Assembly (NCBI RefSeq): GCF_013911645.1
Contig: NZ_JACESV010000005.1
Location: 1-57,676 of the forward strand
Direction: 5' to 3'
Length of the DNA stretch: 57,676 nucleotides
DNA from: Allomuricauda sp.
Lineage (GTDB): Bacteria > Bacteroidota > Bacteroidia > Flavobacteriales > Flavobacteriaceae
A program made the translations under genes and the position numbers. The stretch's first letter is position 1, and every line of letters starts with the position of its first letter. The notes below the pieces were generated by a model. That model ran no database searches, was not told the origin of the DNA, and saw nothing but the letters and a program-made list of their open reading frames with translations. Of this stretch, positions 31,838 through 39,487 are shown one piece after another.

Positions 31838-33118
31838 TTATGTATTTCTATTCAATAATTGTGTGCCAATGGCACATTGCATGCATTTATTTTTGGAGCA
31901 GTAATTAGTATAGAGCTCCAACTTTGCTTGACTTTCCAAAGCATTTTGGGTTTTCATCCCTATTTGCTCAAAGTTTTTGATTATGGAATTGTCCTCTTTG
32001 CCCAAGTCTGAAACCAAGGCAATCAAATCCTCGTTCCAATCTCTGCCTAAATACTTTGCATAACAAAACTTGAGCGGCACCAAGGTGTTGATGATAACCA
32101 AATCCACAAATTTCTTGGATAATTTCTTCACCCGCTTTTTTGAAAGCTTACCAAAGGTATAGTGGTCTTCCCAATATGGTCCGGTGCTAATTTCAAAAGC
32201 TTTATAGATATCTTGCAGGCCGTTGATCTCCATTAACTTGGAAAATATATTGTGATTCCCTGCGTACAGGTTTACCAATTGCGAAACCCTAATAGTGGGA
32301 AAATTCAATGGCCGCAAGCCAAAAAACTCTGGTTTTGATCCATTCTCCACCAAACCGAATTTACGAACCAAATATTTGTATTCGTTTTTGAACTGGAGAA
32401 AGTATGCATCCGAACAATCGTCAATATTTAAAAGTCCAAAATGGCCAAAAAGCAAGGCTTCCAATTGCAATGGTTCGTTAGTAGTTTTCCTCACTATGGA
32501 AAAATCCAATTGTTTTGCCTGCTCCAAAAAGTAGGTTCCGTTTACCTTGGAACCAAAATTCTTGGCCAGCAACATAAAAAGGACGGCCTCCCAATCATTC
32601 TTGGACGCTTCCAATAATTTCAGTATCAATTTGGACTTGTACTCCAGCCGTTCAATGTACAATCTGTGCAACCAGTTTTCCACCACAAAGGAATCTATCT
32701 CCTTTAAATCCTTTTCACAGTTAATAAAACTTGTCCGTGAATTATCCATCAAACTTTGATAGCCGTTCAAAAGCTGATCGGAAACATAGTGTTGCACTTC
32801 CAATGTGGGAATTTGGGAGCCATCTTTCCTAAAAACAGCAATGTCATCCTCCCAAACTACATGGAGAATGACATTGTTGTAGTTTTCATCCGTTTCATGA
32901 TGATGCACATACCAATCCGAAGATTTAAGGTGCATCTCCACATTACCGGCCCAGAGCTGTCCGCCGATTTCGACCTTGGCATTGAAAAAATCGGGGCCTG
33001 CAAACCTGTTTTGAGTCCCCGTTGCCTTGATTGCGATGGCTTCGCCGTTACCGGTACACAGCTGTTTTGTTGGAAGCTTGTTGTGTTTCCAAATAAAATA
33101 AAGTAGGTCTTCTCGCAT
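31838..33118 (-). CDS. DUF2851 family protein
   Basis: The 426-residue protein matches DUF2851 by its opening (EDLLYFIWKHNKLPTKQLCT) and motifs AGPDFFNAKVEIGGQLWAGN, VEMHLKSSDWYVHHHETDEN and YNNVILHVVWEDD. The end has a four-cysteine cluster (YTNYCSKNKCMQCAIG) that may bind metal. It is widespread in Bacteroidota and has no known function. It starts 21 bp after the rhodanese gene. Confidence 0.85.
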   Translation of the reverse strand: MREDLLYFIWKHNKLPTKQLCTGNGEAIAIKATGTQNRFAGPDFFNAKVEIGGQLWAGNVEMHLKSSDWYVHHHETDENYNNVILHVVWEDDIAVFRKDGSQIPTLEVQHYVSDQLLNGYQSLMDNSRTSFINCEKDLKEIDSFVVENWLHRLYIERLEYKSKLILKLLEASKNDWEAVLFMLLAKNFGSKVNGTYFLEQAKQLDFSIVRKTTNEPLQLEALLFGHFGLLNIDDCSDAYFLQFKNEYKYLVRKFGLVENGSKPEFFGLRPLNFPTIRVSQLVNLYAGNHNIFSKLMEINGLQDIYKAFEISTGPYWEDHYTFGKLSKKRVKKLSKKFVDLVIINTLVPLKFCYAKYLGRDWNEDLIALVSDLGKEDNSIIKNFEQIGMKTQNALESQAKLELYTNYCSKNKCMQCAIGTQLLNRNT

Positions 33119-33139
33119 TGATTTGGGATAAATGGAGGC

Positions 33140-33451
33140 TTACTCTGCTACTTCGCCTTCCCACTCCATAAAACCACCTTCCAAATTATATGCATTCTCG
33201 ATCCCGATACTGTTCATTATGGCGCAGGCTTGTCCGCTACGGTTTCCTGATCGGCAGTAGACATAAAAGTTTTTGGACTTGTCCAGTTTTTCCACCTCGT
33301 CCAAAAATTCTTGACCCAAATAAATATCGATGTTCGTTGCTCCGGGAATGTATCCTTCTTCCACTTCTTCGGGGGTACGTACATCCAAAATAAAGGCGTT
33401 GTCATCATTTTCCAGTTGCTCCGCCCATTCTTCTTGTGATAGATCTGACAT
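33140..33451 (-). CDS. Rhodanese-like single-domain protein
   Basis: The 103-residue protein carries the active-site loop VYCRSGNRSGQA with Cys and the ILDVRTPEEVEEGYIPGATN motif. It may transfer sulfur or bind thiol compounds. I use ATG 33451 (MSDLSQEEWAEQL); an upstream in-frame ATG at 33475 lies inside the terminator region of the previous unit and is less likely. It begins the minus-strand unit that includes DUF2851, PspC and the K+ channel. Confidence 0.9.
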   Translation of the reverse strand: MSDLSQEEWAEQLENDDNAFILDVRTPEEVEEGYIPGATNIDIYLGQEFLDEVEKLDKSKNFYVYCRSGNRSGQACAIMNSIGIENAYNLEGGFMEWEGEVAE

Positions 33452-33470
33452 TTTTTTCAATTTAAATTGG

Positions 33471-33504
33471 TACAAAAATAAAAATCCGAAGCATTACTCC
33501 GGAT
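33471..33504 (-). terminator. Terminator of the thioredoxin-fold gene pair
   Basis: On the minus strand ATCCGGAG and CTTCGGAT form an 8-bp stem around TAATG, followed by TTTTTATTTTT. It lies after the redoxin stop codon at 33532. Confidence 0.75.
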
Positions 33505-33531
33505 TTCTGGTTGTTTTATTTTTATCGTGGC

Positions 33532-34164
33532 TTATCTTATACCGCATCCAATGGCTTTTGTTGTTGTAGGATTGATTTCATTCCCTGCCAACATGGCGTC
33601 TACGGCATTTTCAACAAATTTTTCATCTACTTGCGAGGCATCTTGGTAATTATCATCAATGGCTCCAATATATTTTACCATATTGCCTGAGTCTGTTTTT
33701 TCCAGCAAAAAAACGTGCGGTGTGCGTGTTGCACCATATTCAGGGTACACTTTCTGGCCTTCATCCAACAAATAAGGAAAAGTGAAGCCTTTTTCTGCTG
33801 CTCGCTCTTTCATTTTGGCAAAACTGTCGCCTGGTTTGGCACTTGGGTTGTTCGGGTTAATGGCAATTACGGGCACCCCTTGGGGGTTGTACTTGGCATC
33901 CAATGCGATTATCCTGTCCTCATAAGCCTGTGCATACGGGCAGGTATTACAGGTAAAGATTACCAAAAAGCCTTTGGCCTTATCAAAATCTGACAAGGAC
34001 ACCATGGTTCCGTCCACGTTTTTCAAGGAGAAATCGGCAGCCATATCCCCAACTTCATAACCATTGTCCAAATTATGCTCGGTCGCGGCCTTGAATCCCA
34101 TGGCAAAGGCTGCTACAAAAATCAACGCCAATGCCGACCATCCTAAAATCTTTGTTTTTTTCAT
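33532..34164 (-). CDS. Thioredoxin-fold (AhpC/TSA-like) exported protein
   Basis: The 210-residue protein has an N-terminal signal anchor (GWSALALIFVAAFAMGFKAA) and a redoxin domain with FTCNTCPYAQAYEDRI containing CxxC (CNTC), plus a GATRTPHVFLL cis-Pro segment. It resembles Bacteroidota thiol oxidoreductases of the redoxin family acting in the periplasm. The substrate is unknown. It is encoded 6 bp after a TlpA-like lipoprotein gene. Confidence 0.85.
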   Translation of the reverse strand: MKKTKILGWSALALIFVAAFAMGFKAATEHNLDNGYEVGDMAADFSLKNVDGTMVSLSDFDKAKGFLVIFTCNTCPYAQAYEDRIIALDAKYNPQGVPVIAINPNNPSAKPGDSFAKMKERAAEKGFTFPYLLDEGQKVYPEYGATRTPHVFLLEKTDSGNMVKYIGAIDDNYQDASQVDEKFVENAVDAMLAGNEINPTTTKAIGCGIR

Positions 34165-34170
34165 AGTCGA

Positions 34171-34725
34171 TTAGTTTATGAATGTATTCAACTCTTCGTT
34201 CAGCTCTTCGTACGTGAAACCACGTTCGTAAAAAGTTCGTTTGTCCTTATTATATATTAAGGTAGCAGGAATACCTCCGCCCCACTCTTCGGACACCTTG
34301 GGTATCCAATCATTTTGTTTTGGGTCATCCAATATCACTACTTCAGATTGGATTCCTTTATTTTCCACATAAGGTTCCAAGCGACTCTTCCACATATTGG
34401 GCATATCCAAATTTACCAATATCACTTTTACATTATTGTTCTTTTGCTCAGCATGCACCCTTTCAAAATAGGGCATTTCTTTAATACAGGGCTTACACCA
34501 TGTGGCCCAAAAATTAATTATGTAGGTTTTATCATCTTTCTTGTGCAACAAAGGCTCAAGCCCTTCAAAGTCATAAACAGGGAACTTAACGCCTGCGGTG
34601 GCAATATCTTCTTGCGCAACAGTTACTGTATCAACTTTTTCTGCCACTTCTGTATCTTTCTTTTTCTTTTCGGCACATCCAAAAAAAATAAAAACCATCA
34701 ACCCTAAAGCAAATAACCTATTCAT
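34171..34725 (-). CDS. TlpA-like thiol:disulfide reductase lipoprotein
   Basis: The 184-residue protein has a lipoprotein signal (MNRLFALGLMVFIFFGC, Cys-17) and a thioredoxin domain with FWATWCKPCIKEMPYFE (CKPC active site) and GGIPATLIYNKD (cis-Pro). It would act at the periplasmic face, perhaps in cytochrome maturation or oxidative protein repair. It is paired with the following redoxin gene and is divergent from marR. Confidence 0.88.
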   Translation of the reverse strand: MNRLFALGLMVFIFFGCAEKKKKDTEVAEKVDTVTVAQEDIATAGVKFPVYDFEGLEPLLHKKDDKTYIINFWATWCKPCIKEMPYFERVHAEQKNNNVKVILVNLDMPNMWKSRLEPYVENKGIQSEVVILDDPKQNDWIPKVSEEWGGGIPATLIYNKDKRTFYERGFTYEELNEELNTFIN

Positions 34726-34805
34726 TATGTGAATTTTACATATTTAAAAATACACACTGTAAATGCATTTTTTTATTCTTTAACAAAAATTTATCGGTAT
34801 AATAT

Positions 34806-34848
34806 TTGGTTCATCGCCAAAAATCAACATACATTTGTATATACAAAT
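34806..34848 (+). promoter_or_regulatory. marR promoter with palindromic operator
   Basis: TTG at 34806-34808, a 21-bp spacer and TACATTTG at 34830-34837 match the Bacteroidota promoter. A perfect 16-bp palindrome, ATTTGTATATACAAAT (34833-34848), overlaps the -7 box and ends 11 bp before the marR start. This is the expected arrangement for a self-repressing MarR protein. Confidence 0.7.
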
Positions 34849-34859
34849 ATTGTTTATAC

Positions 34860-35306
34860 ATGAATGTGGAAGAAATTATTAAGACAACCCAAAAATTGTC
34901 CTTGGAAACCAAGACCATTATCCACATGACATTGGTTCATAACAAGAGTAATGAAGCCTTTGCCTCTGCATTGAAGCCCTTCGAGATTTCCATGCAACAA
35001 TTTAATGTTCTTAGAATATTGAGGGGGCAGAAGGGCAAACCAGCCAACCTGTCCACTTTAAACGAGCGTATGGTAACCAAAATGAGCAACACCACTCGTT
35101 TGGTAGATAAATTGATCACCAAGGGGTTTGTGAACCGATCGGTGTGCCATTCAAACAGACGAAAAGTTGAGATTACCATAACAGCATCGGGGTTGGAGGC
35201 ACTATCTAAAATGGACAAGGCCGTCTCGGAAGCAGAAAATGATATTGTAAAAAACCTCAACAAAGAAGATTTGGAACAATTAAATCAACTATTAGATAAA
35301 TTTTAG
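34860..35306 (+). CDS. MarR family transcriptional regulator
   Basis: The 148-residue winged-helix protein has the recognition segment MVTKMSNTTRLVDKLITKGFVNRSV and wing SNRRKVEITITASG. I take ATG 34860; the frame is open further upstream, but that part would overlap the promoter. It likely represses its own operon through the palindrome just upstream. It is followed 5 bp later by a nitroreductase gene and then yceI, suggesting control of a redox or xenobiotic response; the inducer is unknown. Confidence 0.88.
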   Translation: MNVEEIIKTTQKLSLETKTIIHMTLVHNKSNEAFASALKPFEISMQQFNVLRILRGQKGKPANLSTLNERMVTKMSNTTRLVDKLITKGFVNRSVCHSNRRKVEITITASGLEALSKMDKAVSEAENDIVKNLNKEDLEQLNQLLDKF

Positions 35307-35311
35307 ACATA

Positions 35312-35944
35312 ATGAGCAACATTTTAGAACATAGAACATGGCGTTATGCCACCAAAAAATTCGATGCCACAAAAAAGGTATCGGACGAAGATCTGGAAAC
35401 CCTTTTGGAAGCTACACGATTGAGCGCTTCCTCCTATGGATTGCAACCCTACCATGTTGTTGTGGTATCTGACAAAAAAGTGAAGGAACAATTGAAGCCT
35501 GCTTCGTGGAATCAATCACAGATTACAGATGCATCTCACGTTATCGTATTTGCTAATGCCACTGAGTTCGGGGAGGAATTGGTCGACGACTATTTGGCCA
35601 ATGTGAGTGAAACCAGAAATATCCCCGAGGAAGGATTAAAAGGATATTCCGACTTTATGAAATCCAAATTGATAGATCTTCCAACAGAGACTAAAAGCAA
35701 TTGGACCGCTAGACAGGCATATATTGCTTTCGGCAATTTGATGCAGGCCGCGGCAGAGTTAAAAATAGACACCTGCCCCATGGAAGGTTTTGAATCTGAC
35801 AAATACAATGAGATTTTAGGGCTAGAGGATAAAAACCTCAACGCAGCAGTTGTTTTGGCCGTGGGTTATCGTTCCGCAGAAGATGAAACACAACATTTGC
35901 CCAAAGTGAGAAAATCCAAAGAAGAATTATTTACGCTTATATAA
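35312..35944 (+). CDS. NAD(P)H-dependent nitroreductase (NfsB-like)
   Basis: The 210-residue flavin enzyme carries signatures of the family: HRTWRYATKKFDATKK, SASSYGLQPYHVVVVSD, ARQAYIAFGNLMQAAAELKI and PMEGFESDKYNEIL. It reduces nitro compounds or quinones with FMN. It is encoded in an operon with marR and yceI. Confidence 0.9.
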   Translation: MSNILEHRTWRYATKKFDATKKVSDEDLETLLEATRLSASSYGLQPYHVVVVSDKKVKEQLKPASWNQSQITDASHVIVFANATEFGEELVDDYLANVSETRNIPEEGLKGYSDFMKSKLIDLPTETKSNWTARQAYIAFGNLMQAAAELKIDTCPMEGFESDKYNEILGLEDKNLNAAVVLAVGYRSAEDETQHLPKVRKSKEELFTLI

Positions 35945-35985
35945 ATTTTAACCCTTAACAATTAAAACAGAAATTTAACACAATC

Positions 35986-36558
35986 ATGAAAAAGACAATT
36001 TTAAGTTTAACATTGGTCACCCTATTTAGTGCCTCTGCCATTGCCAACCCAATCGAAAAAGAAACCAAAGAAGTAAAAACTTCTGAAAGCACCGTAACCT
36101 GGAAAGGTTATAAAGTAGGTGGCTCCCACAATGGAACCATCAGCCTTGAATCTGGTGCCCTGGAATTTGACGGTGAAAAATTGGTTGGTGGTAACTTTGT
36201 AGTGGACATGTCCAGTATCAACACCCAAGATTTGGAAGGTGAGTACAAAGACAAATTGGATGGACACCTTAAGTCCGACGACTTTTTCGGTACTGCCGAT
36301 CACCCGACCGCCTCATTGGTTTTCACTAAAGTGAAATCAACAGGGAAAAATTCATACGAGGTAAAAGGAGACCTTACCATTAAAGGTACTACCGAGCCCA
36401 TAACTTTCGATGTTTCCGTTTATGGGGACAAAGCAACTGCTACATTGAAAGTGGACAGAACCAAGTACGATGTAAAATACGGATCTGGGATTATTGGTAC
36501 CGCCAAGGACAAATTGATCTATGATGAATTTGATTTGGTAGTTGATCTACAGATGTAA
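35986..36558 (+). CDS. YceI-family periplasmic protein
   Basis: The 190-residue protein has a signal peptide (MKKTILSLTLVTLFSASAIA) and a lipocalin-like YceI domain: STVTWKGYKVGGSHNGTISL, VDMSSINTQDL, GHLKSDDFFGTADHPTASLV. YceI proteins bind isoprenoid-type lipids such as polyprenyl pyrophosphate; the ligand here is unknown. It ends the marR operon before a terminator. Confidence 0.9.
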   Translation: MKKTILSLTLVTLFSASAIANPIEKETKEVKTSESTVTWKGYKVGGSHNGTISLESGALEFDGEKLVGGNFVVDMSSINTQDLEGEYKDKLDGHLKSDDFFGTADHPTASLVFTKVKSTGKNSYEVKGDLTIKGTTEPITFDVSVYGDKATATLKVDRTKYDVKYGSGIIGTAKDKLIYDEFDLVVDLQM

Positions 36559-36580
36559 TCGACTCCAATTTTAGTGTGTG

Positions 36581-36620
36581 AAAATCCCGTCCGAGAAATT
36601 CTTGGACGGGATTTTTTATT
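36581..36620 (+). terminator. Terminator of the marR-nitroreductase-yceI operon
   Basis: AAATCCCGTCC and GGACGGGATTT form an 11-bp stem with an 11-nt loop, followed by TTTTATTTT. It lies 23 bp after the yceI stop. Confidence 0.9.
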
Positions 36621-36798
36621 TTAGAACTCATTTAAACTTTTAGGATTGAAGCGAAAATTAGTCAATTTGTGCCCAGTTGAAGGCTTTTTCGAGTTGCATA
36701 GCAAAGCTACGGAAGGATAAAAAGACAAAAAGTGGGTGCAAAAGGGCAATTTTTTAGCCAATTGAAAAAGTTTATGTGAGTTCTTAAACAAAACATTG
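36621..36798. other. Unassigned block between yceI terminator and trp promoter
   Basis: About 180 bp without a coding frame or known repeat that I can name. It contains a small CAATT/AATTG inverted repeat near 36750-36765. It may include remnants of an inserted element; nothing definite is visible. Confidence 0.35.
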
Positions 36799-36829
36799 TT
36801 GTCCCGTTAAAAATTCCTCCCTATATTTG
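36799..36829 (+). promoter_or_regulatory. Promoter of the trp operon
   Basis: TTG (36799-36801), a 20-bp spacer and TATATTTG (36822-36829) match the Bacteroidota promoter. Only five bases separate the -7 box from the leader-peptide ATG, so transcription should start at or within a few bases of the ATG. Confidence 0.75.
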
Positions 36830-36834
36830 AACCA

Positions 36835-36891
36835 ATGATTAACGGAACAGTAAATATCTGGTGGTGGACAAACTTACGTCGAATGTCGTGA
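36835..36891 (+). CDS. trpL: trp operon leader peptide with three consecutive Trp codons
   Basis: The 18-codon frame reads MINGTVNIWWWTNLRRMS then TGA. Three adjacent TGG codons (36859-36867) lie mid-peptide, the hallmark of ribosome-stalling tryptophan attenuation. It lies 5 nt after the promoter and 27 bp before an intrinsic terminator, upstream of trpE. It has essentially no 5' leader and no Shine-Dalgarno, so it is probably translated as a leaderless mRNA. Confidence 0.88.
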   Translation: MINGTVNIWWWTNLRRMS

Positions 36892-36918
36892 GCTAAGTCC
36901 CCATTATTATCATATAAG

Positions 36919-36952
36919 AGGCTTGTCATCGCGACAAGCCTTTTTCTTTTTT
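36919..36952 (+). terminator. Tryptophan attenuator terminator
   Basis: AGGCTTGTC (36919-36927), loop ATCGC, GACAAGCCT (36933-36941) and then TTTTCTTTTTT form a strong intrinsic terminator. An alternative fold pairs TAAG and TTGTC (36915-36927) with CTTA and GACAA (36867-36876), next to the Trp codons, and could act as antiterminator; that pairing is my inference. Confidence 0.85.
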
Positions 36953-36967
36953 ACGGCTTTAGTTATA

Positions 36968-36987
36968 ATTTCCGCGAAGGCGGAAAT
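36968..36987 (+). repeat. REP-like hairpin upstream of the GIY-YIG gene
   Basis: ATTTCCGC, loop GAAG, GCGGAAAT is a perfect 8-bp hairpin followed by CC. It resembles the ATTCCTGC-GAAA-GCAGGAATCC hairpins between trp genes but lacks the TGTCA head. It lies 15 bp before the GIY-YIG start. Confidence 0.75.
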
Positions 36988-37002
36988 CCTAAATGTTGAA
37001 AA

Positions 37003-37287
37003 ATGAGTTTTTATGTCTATATCATATCAAACAAGAAAATGGGAACCATTTATATAGGCTATACAAACGATTTGAAAAAGAGAATGTACAGGCACAAACA
37101 TGGCGTGGGCAGCAAATTTGCCAGTAGATATAATCTTAAAACATTAGTCTATTATGAAAAATTTAATTTCCCAATGCCAGCCATTCGAAGAGAGAAACAA
37201 TTAAAAAAATGGAATAGGAGCTGGAAAATAAACCTGATAAACGATTTCAATCCAGATTGGAAGGATTTAACCTATTTCTTTGATTAA
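37003..37287 (+). CDS. Stand-alone GIY-YIG nuclease domain protein
   Basis: The 94-residue protein is a single GIY-YIG domain: YVYIISNKKMGTIYIGYTND (GIY and YIG elements), LKKRMYRHKHG (Arg) and AIRREKQLKKWNRSWK (REKxLK with the metal-binding Glu). No DNA-binding module is attached. It is inserted between the trp attenuator and trpE and is bracketed by hairpins at 36968 and 37298. It would be transcribed only when the attenuator is read through. Its target is unknown. It may be a mobile or REP-associated nuclease; the alternative is a UPF0213-like housekeeping protein. Confidence 0.85.
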   Translation: MSFYVYIISNKKMGTIYIGYTNDLKKRMYRHKHGVGSKFASRYNLKTLVYYEKFNFPMPAIRREKQLKKWNRSWKINLINDFNPDWKDLTYFFD

Positions 37288-37297
37288 CCAAAAAAAG

Positions 37298-37317
37298 ATT
37301 TCCACCTGCGTGGAAAT
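37298..37317 (-). repeat. REP-like hairpin downstream of the GIY-YIG gene
   Basis: ATTTCCAC, loop CTGC, GTGGAAAT is a perfect 8-bp hairpin with the same outer six bases as the copy at 36968 and a compensated inner pair change. The CTGC loop suits an inverted partner repeat. It ends 9 bp before the trpE ATG. Confidence 0.75.
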
Positions 37318-37326
37318 AGAAACGAA

Positions 37327-38724
37327 ATGACTTATTCATTAACAACACACTACAAAAAAATTCTCGCGGACACCATTACGCCCGTGAGCGTTTACCTAAA
37401 AATCAGGGACAAGTTCCCCAACAGCATCCTTTTGGAAAGTAGCGACTACCATGCCAACGACAACAGTTTTTCGTACATCTGCTGCAATCCCATTGCCTCC
37501 ATTAAAGTAGCTAACGAAATTATTTCCCAAGAGTTTCCCGATGGCACAAAAGAAGTTACCAAAATTACACCTGACACCGATGTAACAGAAGTAATCCACA
37601 ACTTTAGCAAGCAATTTAAAACATCGCAAAACGGTTTTAAATTTATTTACAACGGACTGTTCGGGTATATGGCCTACGATGCCGTCCGCTATTTTGAGGA
37701 TGTAGCAATATCCAAAAAGGATGATTCTGCCAATATCCCTGATATTTATTATGCGGTGTACCAGAACATCATTGCCATCAATCATTTTAAGAATGAAGCT
37801 TATTTGTTCGCGCATTGTTACAACTCAGAAAGCAATGTGGATGAAATGGAGCAGCTTTTTAATGTACGCACCTTTTCATCATACAATTTCAACAAGGAAG
37901 GAACACCAGAATCCAACCTTAAAGATGAAGATTACAAGGAACAAGTGGAGTTGGCCAAAAAGCATTGTCAGCGAGGTGATGTTTTCCAGTTGGTACTTTC
38001 CAGAAGATTCAAACAAAAATTCAAGGGAGATGAATTCAATGTTTATAGAGCACTGCGTTCCATAAATCCATCCCCATATCTATTCTATTTTGATTACGGT
38101 GACTTTAAAATATTCGGTAGTTCTCCGGAAGCGCAGCTTATCGTAAAAGAAGGCAAAGCCGAGATACATCCCATTGCCGGAACCTACAAACGTACCGGAA
38201 ACGATGAAAAAGACGCCGAACTGGCAAAAAAATTGGCAGAGGACGAAAAAGAAAACAGCGAACACGTAATGTTGGTGGATTTGGCTCGAAACGACCTCAG
38301 CCGCAACGGAAATACCGTAAAAGTGGAAACTTATCGAGAAGTACAGTATTTCTCCCACGTCATCCATTTGGTGTCCAAAGTAACAGGGCAAAAGAAAAAG
38401 GACAGCACTACCATGAAAGTGGTCGCCGATACGTTCCCGGCCGGGACCTTGAGCGGCGCACCCAAGCACATGGCCATGCAGCTCATTGAAAAATACGAGA
38501 AAACCAGCAGGTCGTACTACGGTGGGGCCATCGGGTTTATGGATTTTGAAGGCAATTTTAACCACGCCATTATGATCCGAACCTTTTTGAGCAAGGATCA
38601 CGAACTGTATTACCAAGCTGGGGCAGGTTTGGTAGCTGCCTCCAACCCGGACGATGAACTCCAAGAAACCTACAATAAATTGGGCGCATTGACCAAAGCG
38701 CTGGAAATTGCCGAAACAATCTAA
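37327..38724 (+). CDS. trpE: Anthranilate synthase component I
   Basis: The 465-residue enzyme makes anthranilate from chorismate with ammonia from TrpG. The LLES feedback motif (residues 35-38, SILLESSDY) predicts inhibition by tryptophan. Catalytic chorismate-binding segments GDVFQLVLSRRFKQKF, SPEAQLIVKEG, HPIAGTYKRTG, AEDEKENSEHVMLVDLARND and AGTLSGAPKHMAMQLI are present. It overlaps the trpG unit closely (2-bp gap). Confidence 0.97.
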   Translation: MTYSLTTHYKKILADTITPVSVYLKIRDKFPNSILLESSDYHANDNSFSYICCNPIASIKVANEIISQEFPDGTKEVTKITPDTDVTEVIHNFSKQFKTSQNGFKFIYNGLFGYMAYDAVRYFEDVAISKKDDSANIPDIYYAVYQNIIAINHFKNEAYLFAHCYNSESNVDEMEQLFNVRTFSSYNFNKEGTPESNLKDEDYKEQVELAKKHCQRGDVFQLVLSRRFKQKFKGDEFNVYRALRSINPSPYLFYFDYGDFKIFGSSPEAQLIVKEGKAEIHPIAGTYKRTGNDEKDAELAKKLAEDEKENSEHVMLVDLARNDLSRNGNTVKVETYREVQYFSHVIHLVSKVTGQKKKDSTTMKVVADTFPAGTLSGAPKHMAMQLIEKYEKTSRSYYGGAIGFMDFEGNFNHAIMIRTFLSKDHELYYQAGAGLVAASNPDDELQETYNKLGALTKALEIAETI

Positions 38725-38726
38725 GC

Positions 38727-39293
38727 ATGGGAAGAAAGATTTTAATGATAGACAATTACGATAGCTTCACCTACAACTTGGTGCACTATCTGGAAGATTT
38801 GGATTGCGAGGTTACCGTAAAACGAAACGACCAACTTACTTTGGACGAAGTAAAACCGTTTGACTATGTGGTTTTGTCTCCTGGACCCGGAATTCCAGAT
38901 GAAGCAGGGCTTTTAAAGGAAATTATAAAAACCTACGCCCCCACCAAACGTATTTTTGGAGTTTGCTTGGGGCTGCAAGCCATAGGCGAAGTGTTCGGAG
39001 GCACATTGGTGAACTTGGACCAAGTTTATCACGGAGTGGATACTACCATAACCGTCACTAAAGACGACCCTATTTACAAGGACATGCCAAAAACGCTTCA
39101 AGTGGGAAGGTATCATTCTTGGGTAGTTGATACTGATTTGCCGGAGGTATTGGAGACTACTGCGGTGGACGAGAATGGACAAATTATGTCCCTTCGACAC
39201 AAAGAATACGATGTGACCGCTGTACAGTTTCATCCAGAATCGGTTTTAACGCCCGAAGGAAAACAAATGCTAAAAAATTGGTTGGAAAGCTAG
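38727..39293 (+). CDS. trpG: Anthranilate synthase glutamine amidotransferase component
   Basis: The 188-residue class I amidotransferase has nucleophile Cys in FGVCLGLQAIGE and the His/Glu pair in VQFHPESVLTPEG. IDNYDSFTYNLVHYLEDL marks the start. It supplies ammonia to TrpE. It is a stand-alone TrpG, so it may also serve aminodeoxychorismate synthase, as in some bacteria. Confidence 0.96.
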   Translation: MGRKILMIDNYDSFTYNLVHYLEDLDCEVTVKRNDQLTLDEVKPFDYVVLSPGPGIPDEAGLLKEIIKTYAPTKRIFGVCLGLQAIGEVFGGTLVNLDQVYHGVDTTITVTKDDPIYKDMPKTLQVGRYHSWVVDTDLPEVLETTAVDENGQIMSLRHKEYDVTAVQFHPESVLTPEGKQMLKNWLES

Positions 39294-39298
39294 GGATA

Positions 39299-39477
39299 TG
39301 TCATTCCTGCAAAAAACAGGAATCCAAAACAAAAATGAAACTGGTTCCCAAATTAAATGCGGAATGACAGACCGAGCAAAAACGAGTGTCTTTCCCACGA
39401 AAGTGGGAATCCAAAATAATAACAAATAGATTCCTGCTGGAGTTTGTGCCGAGCAAGGCCAAAGTGCAGGATTGACA
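39299..39477 (+). repeat. REP-like repeat cluster in the trpG-trpD gap
   Basis: It contains TGTCATTCCTG...CAGGAATCC at 39299-39325, a GGAATGACA end at 39361-39369, a hairpin TGTCTTTCCCACGAAAGTGG then GAATCC at 39387-39412, and an ATTCCTGC...GCAGGATTGACA pair ending at 39477. These are at least two inverted pairs, partly decayed. Confidence 0.8.
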
Positions 39478-39487
39478 AAGAAGAACA

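Noticed and set aside
36835..36891. Riboswitch or T-box instead of leader peptide
   Set aside because: The transcript starts at the ATG, has a clean frame with three Trp codons and no T-box or aptamer features; translation-coupled attenuation is the better explanation.
37003..37287. Homing endonuclease inside an intron or intein
   Set aside because: No interrupted gene surrounds it; trpE and the leader are intact and there is no splice structure visible.
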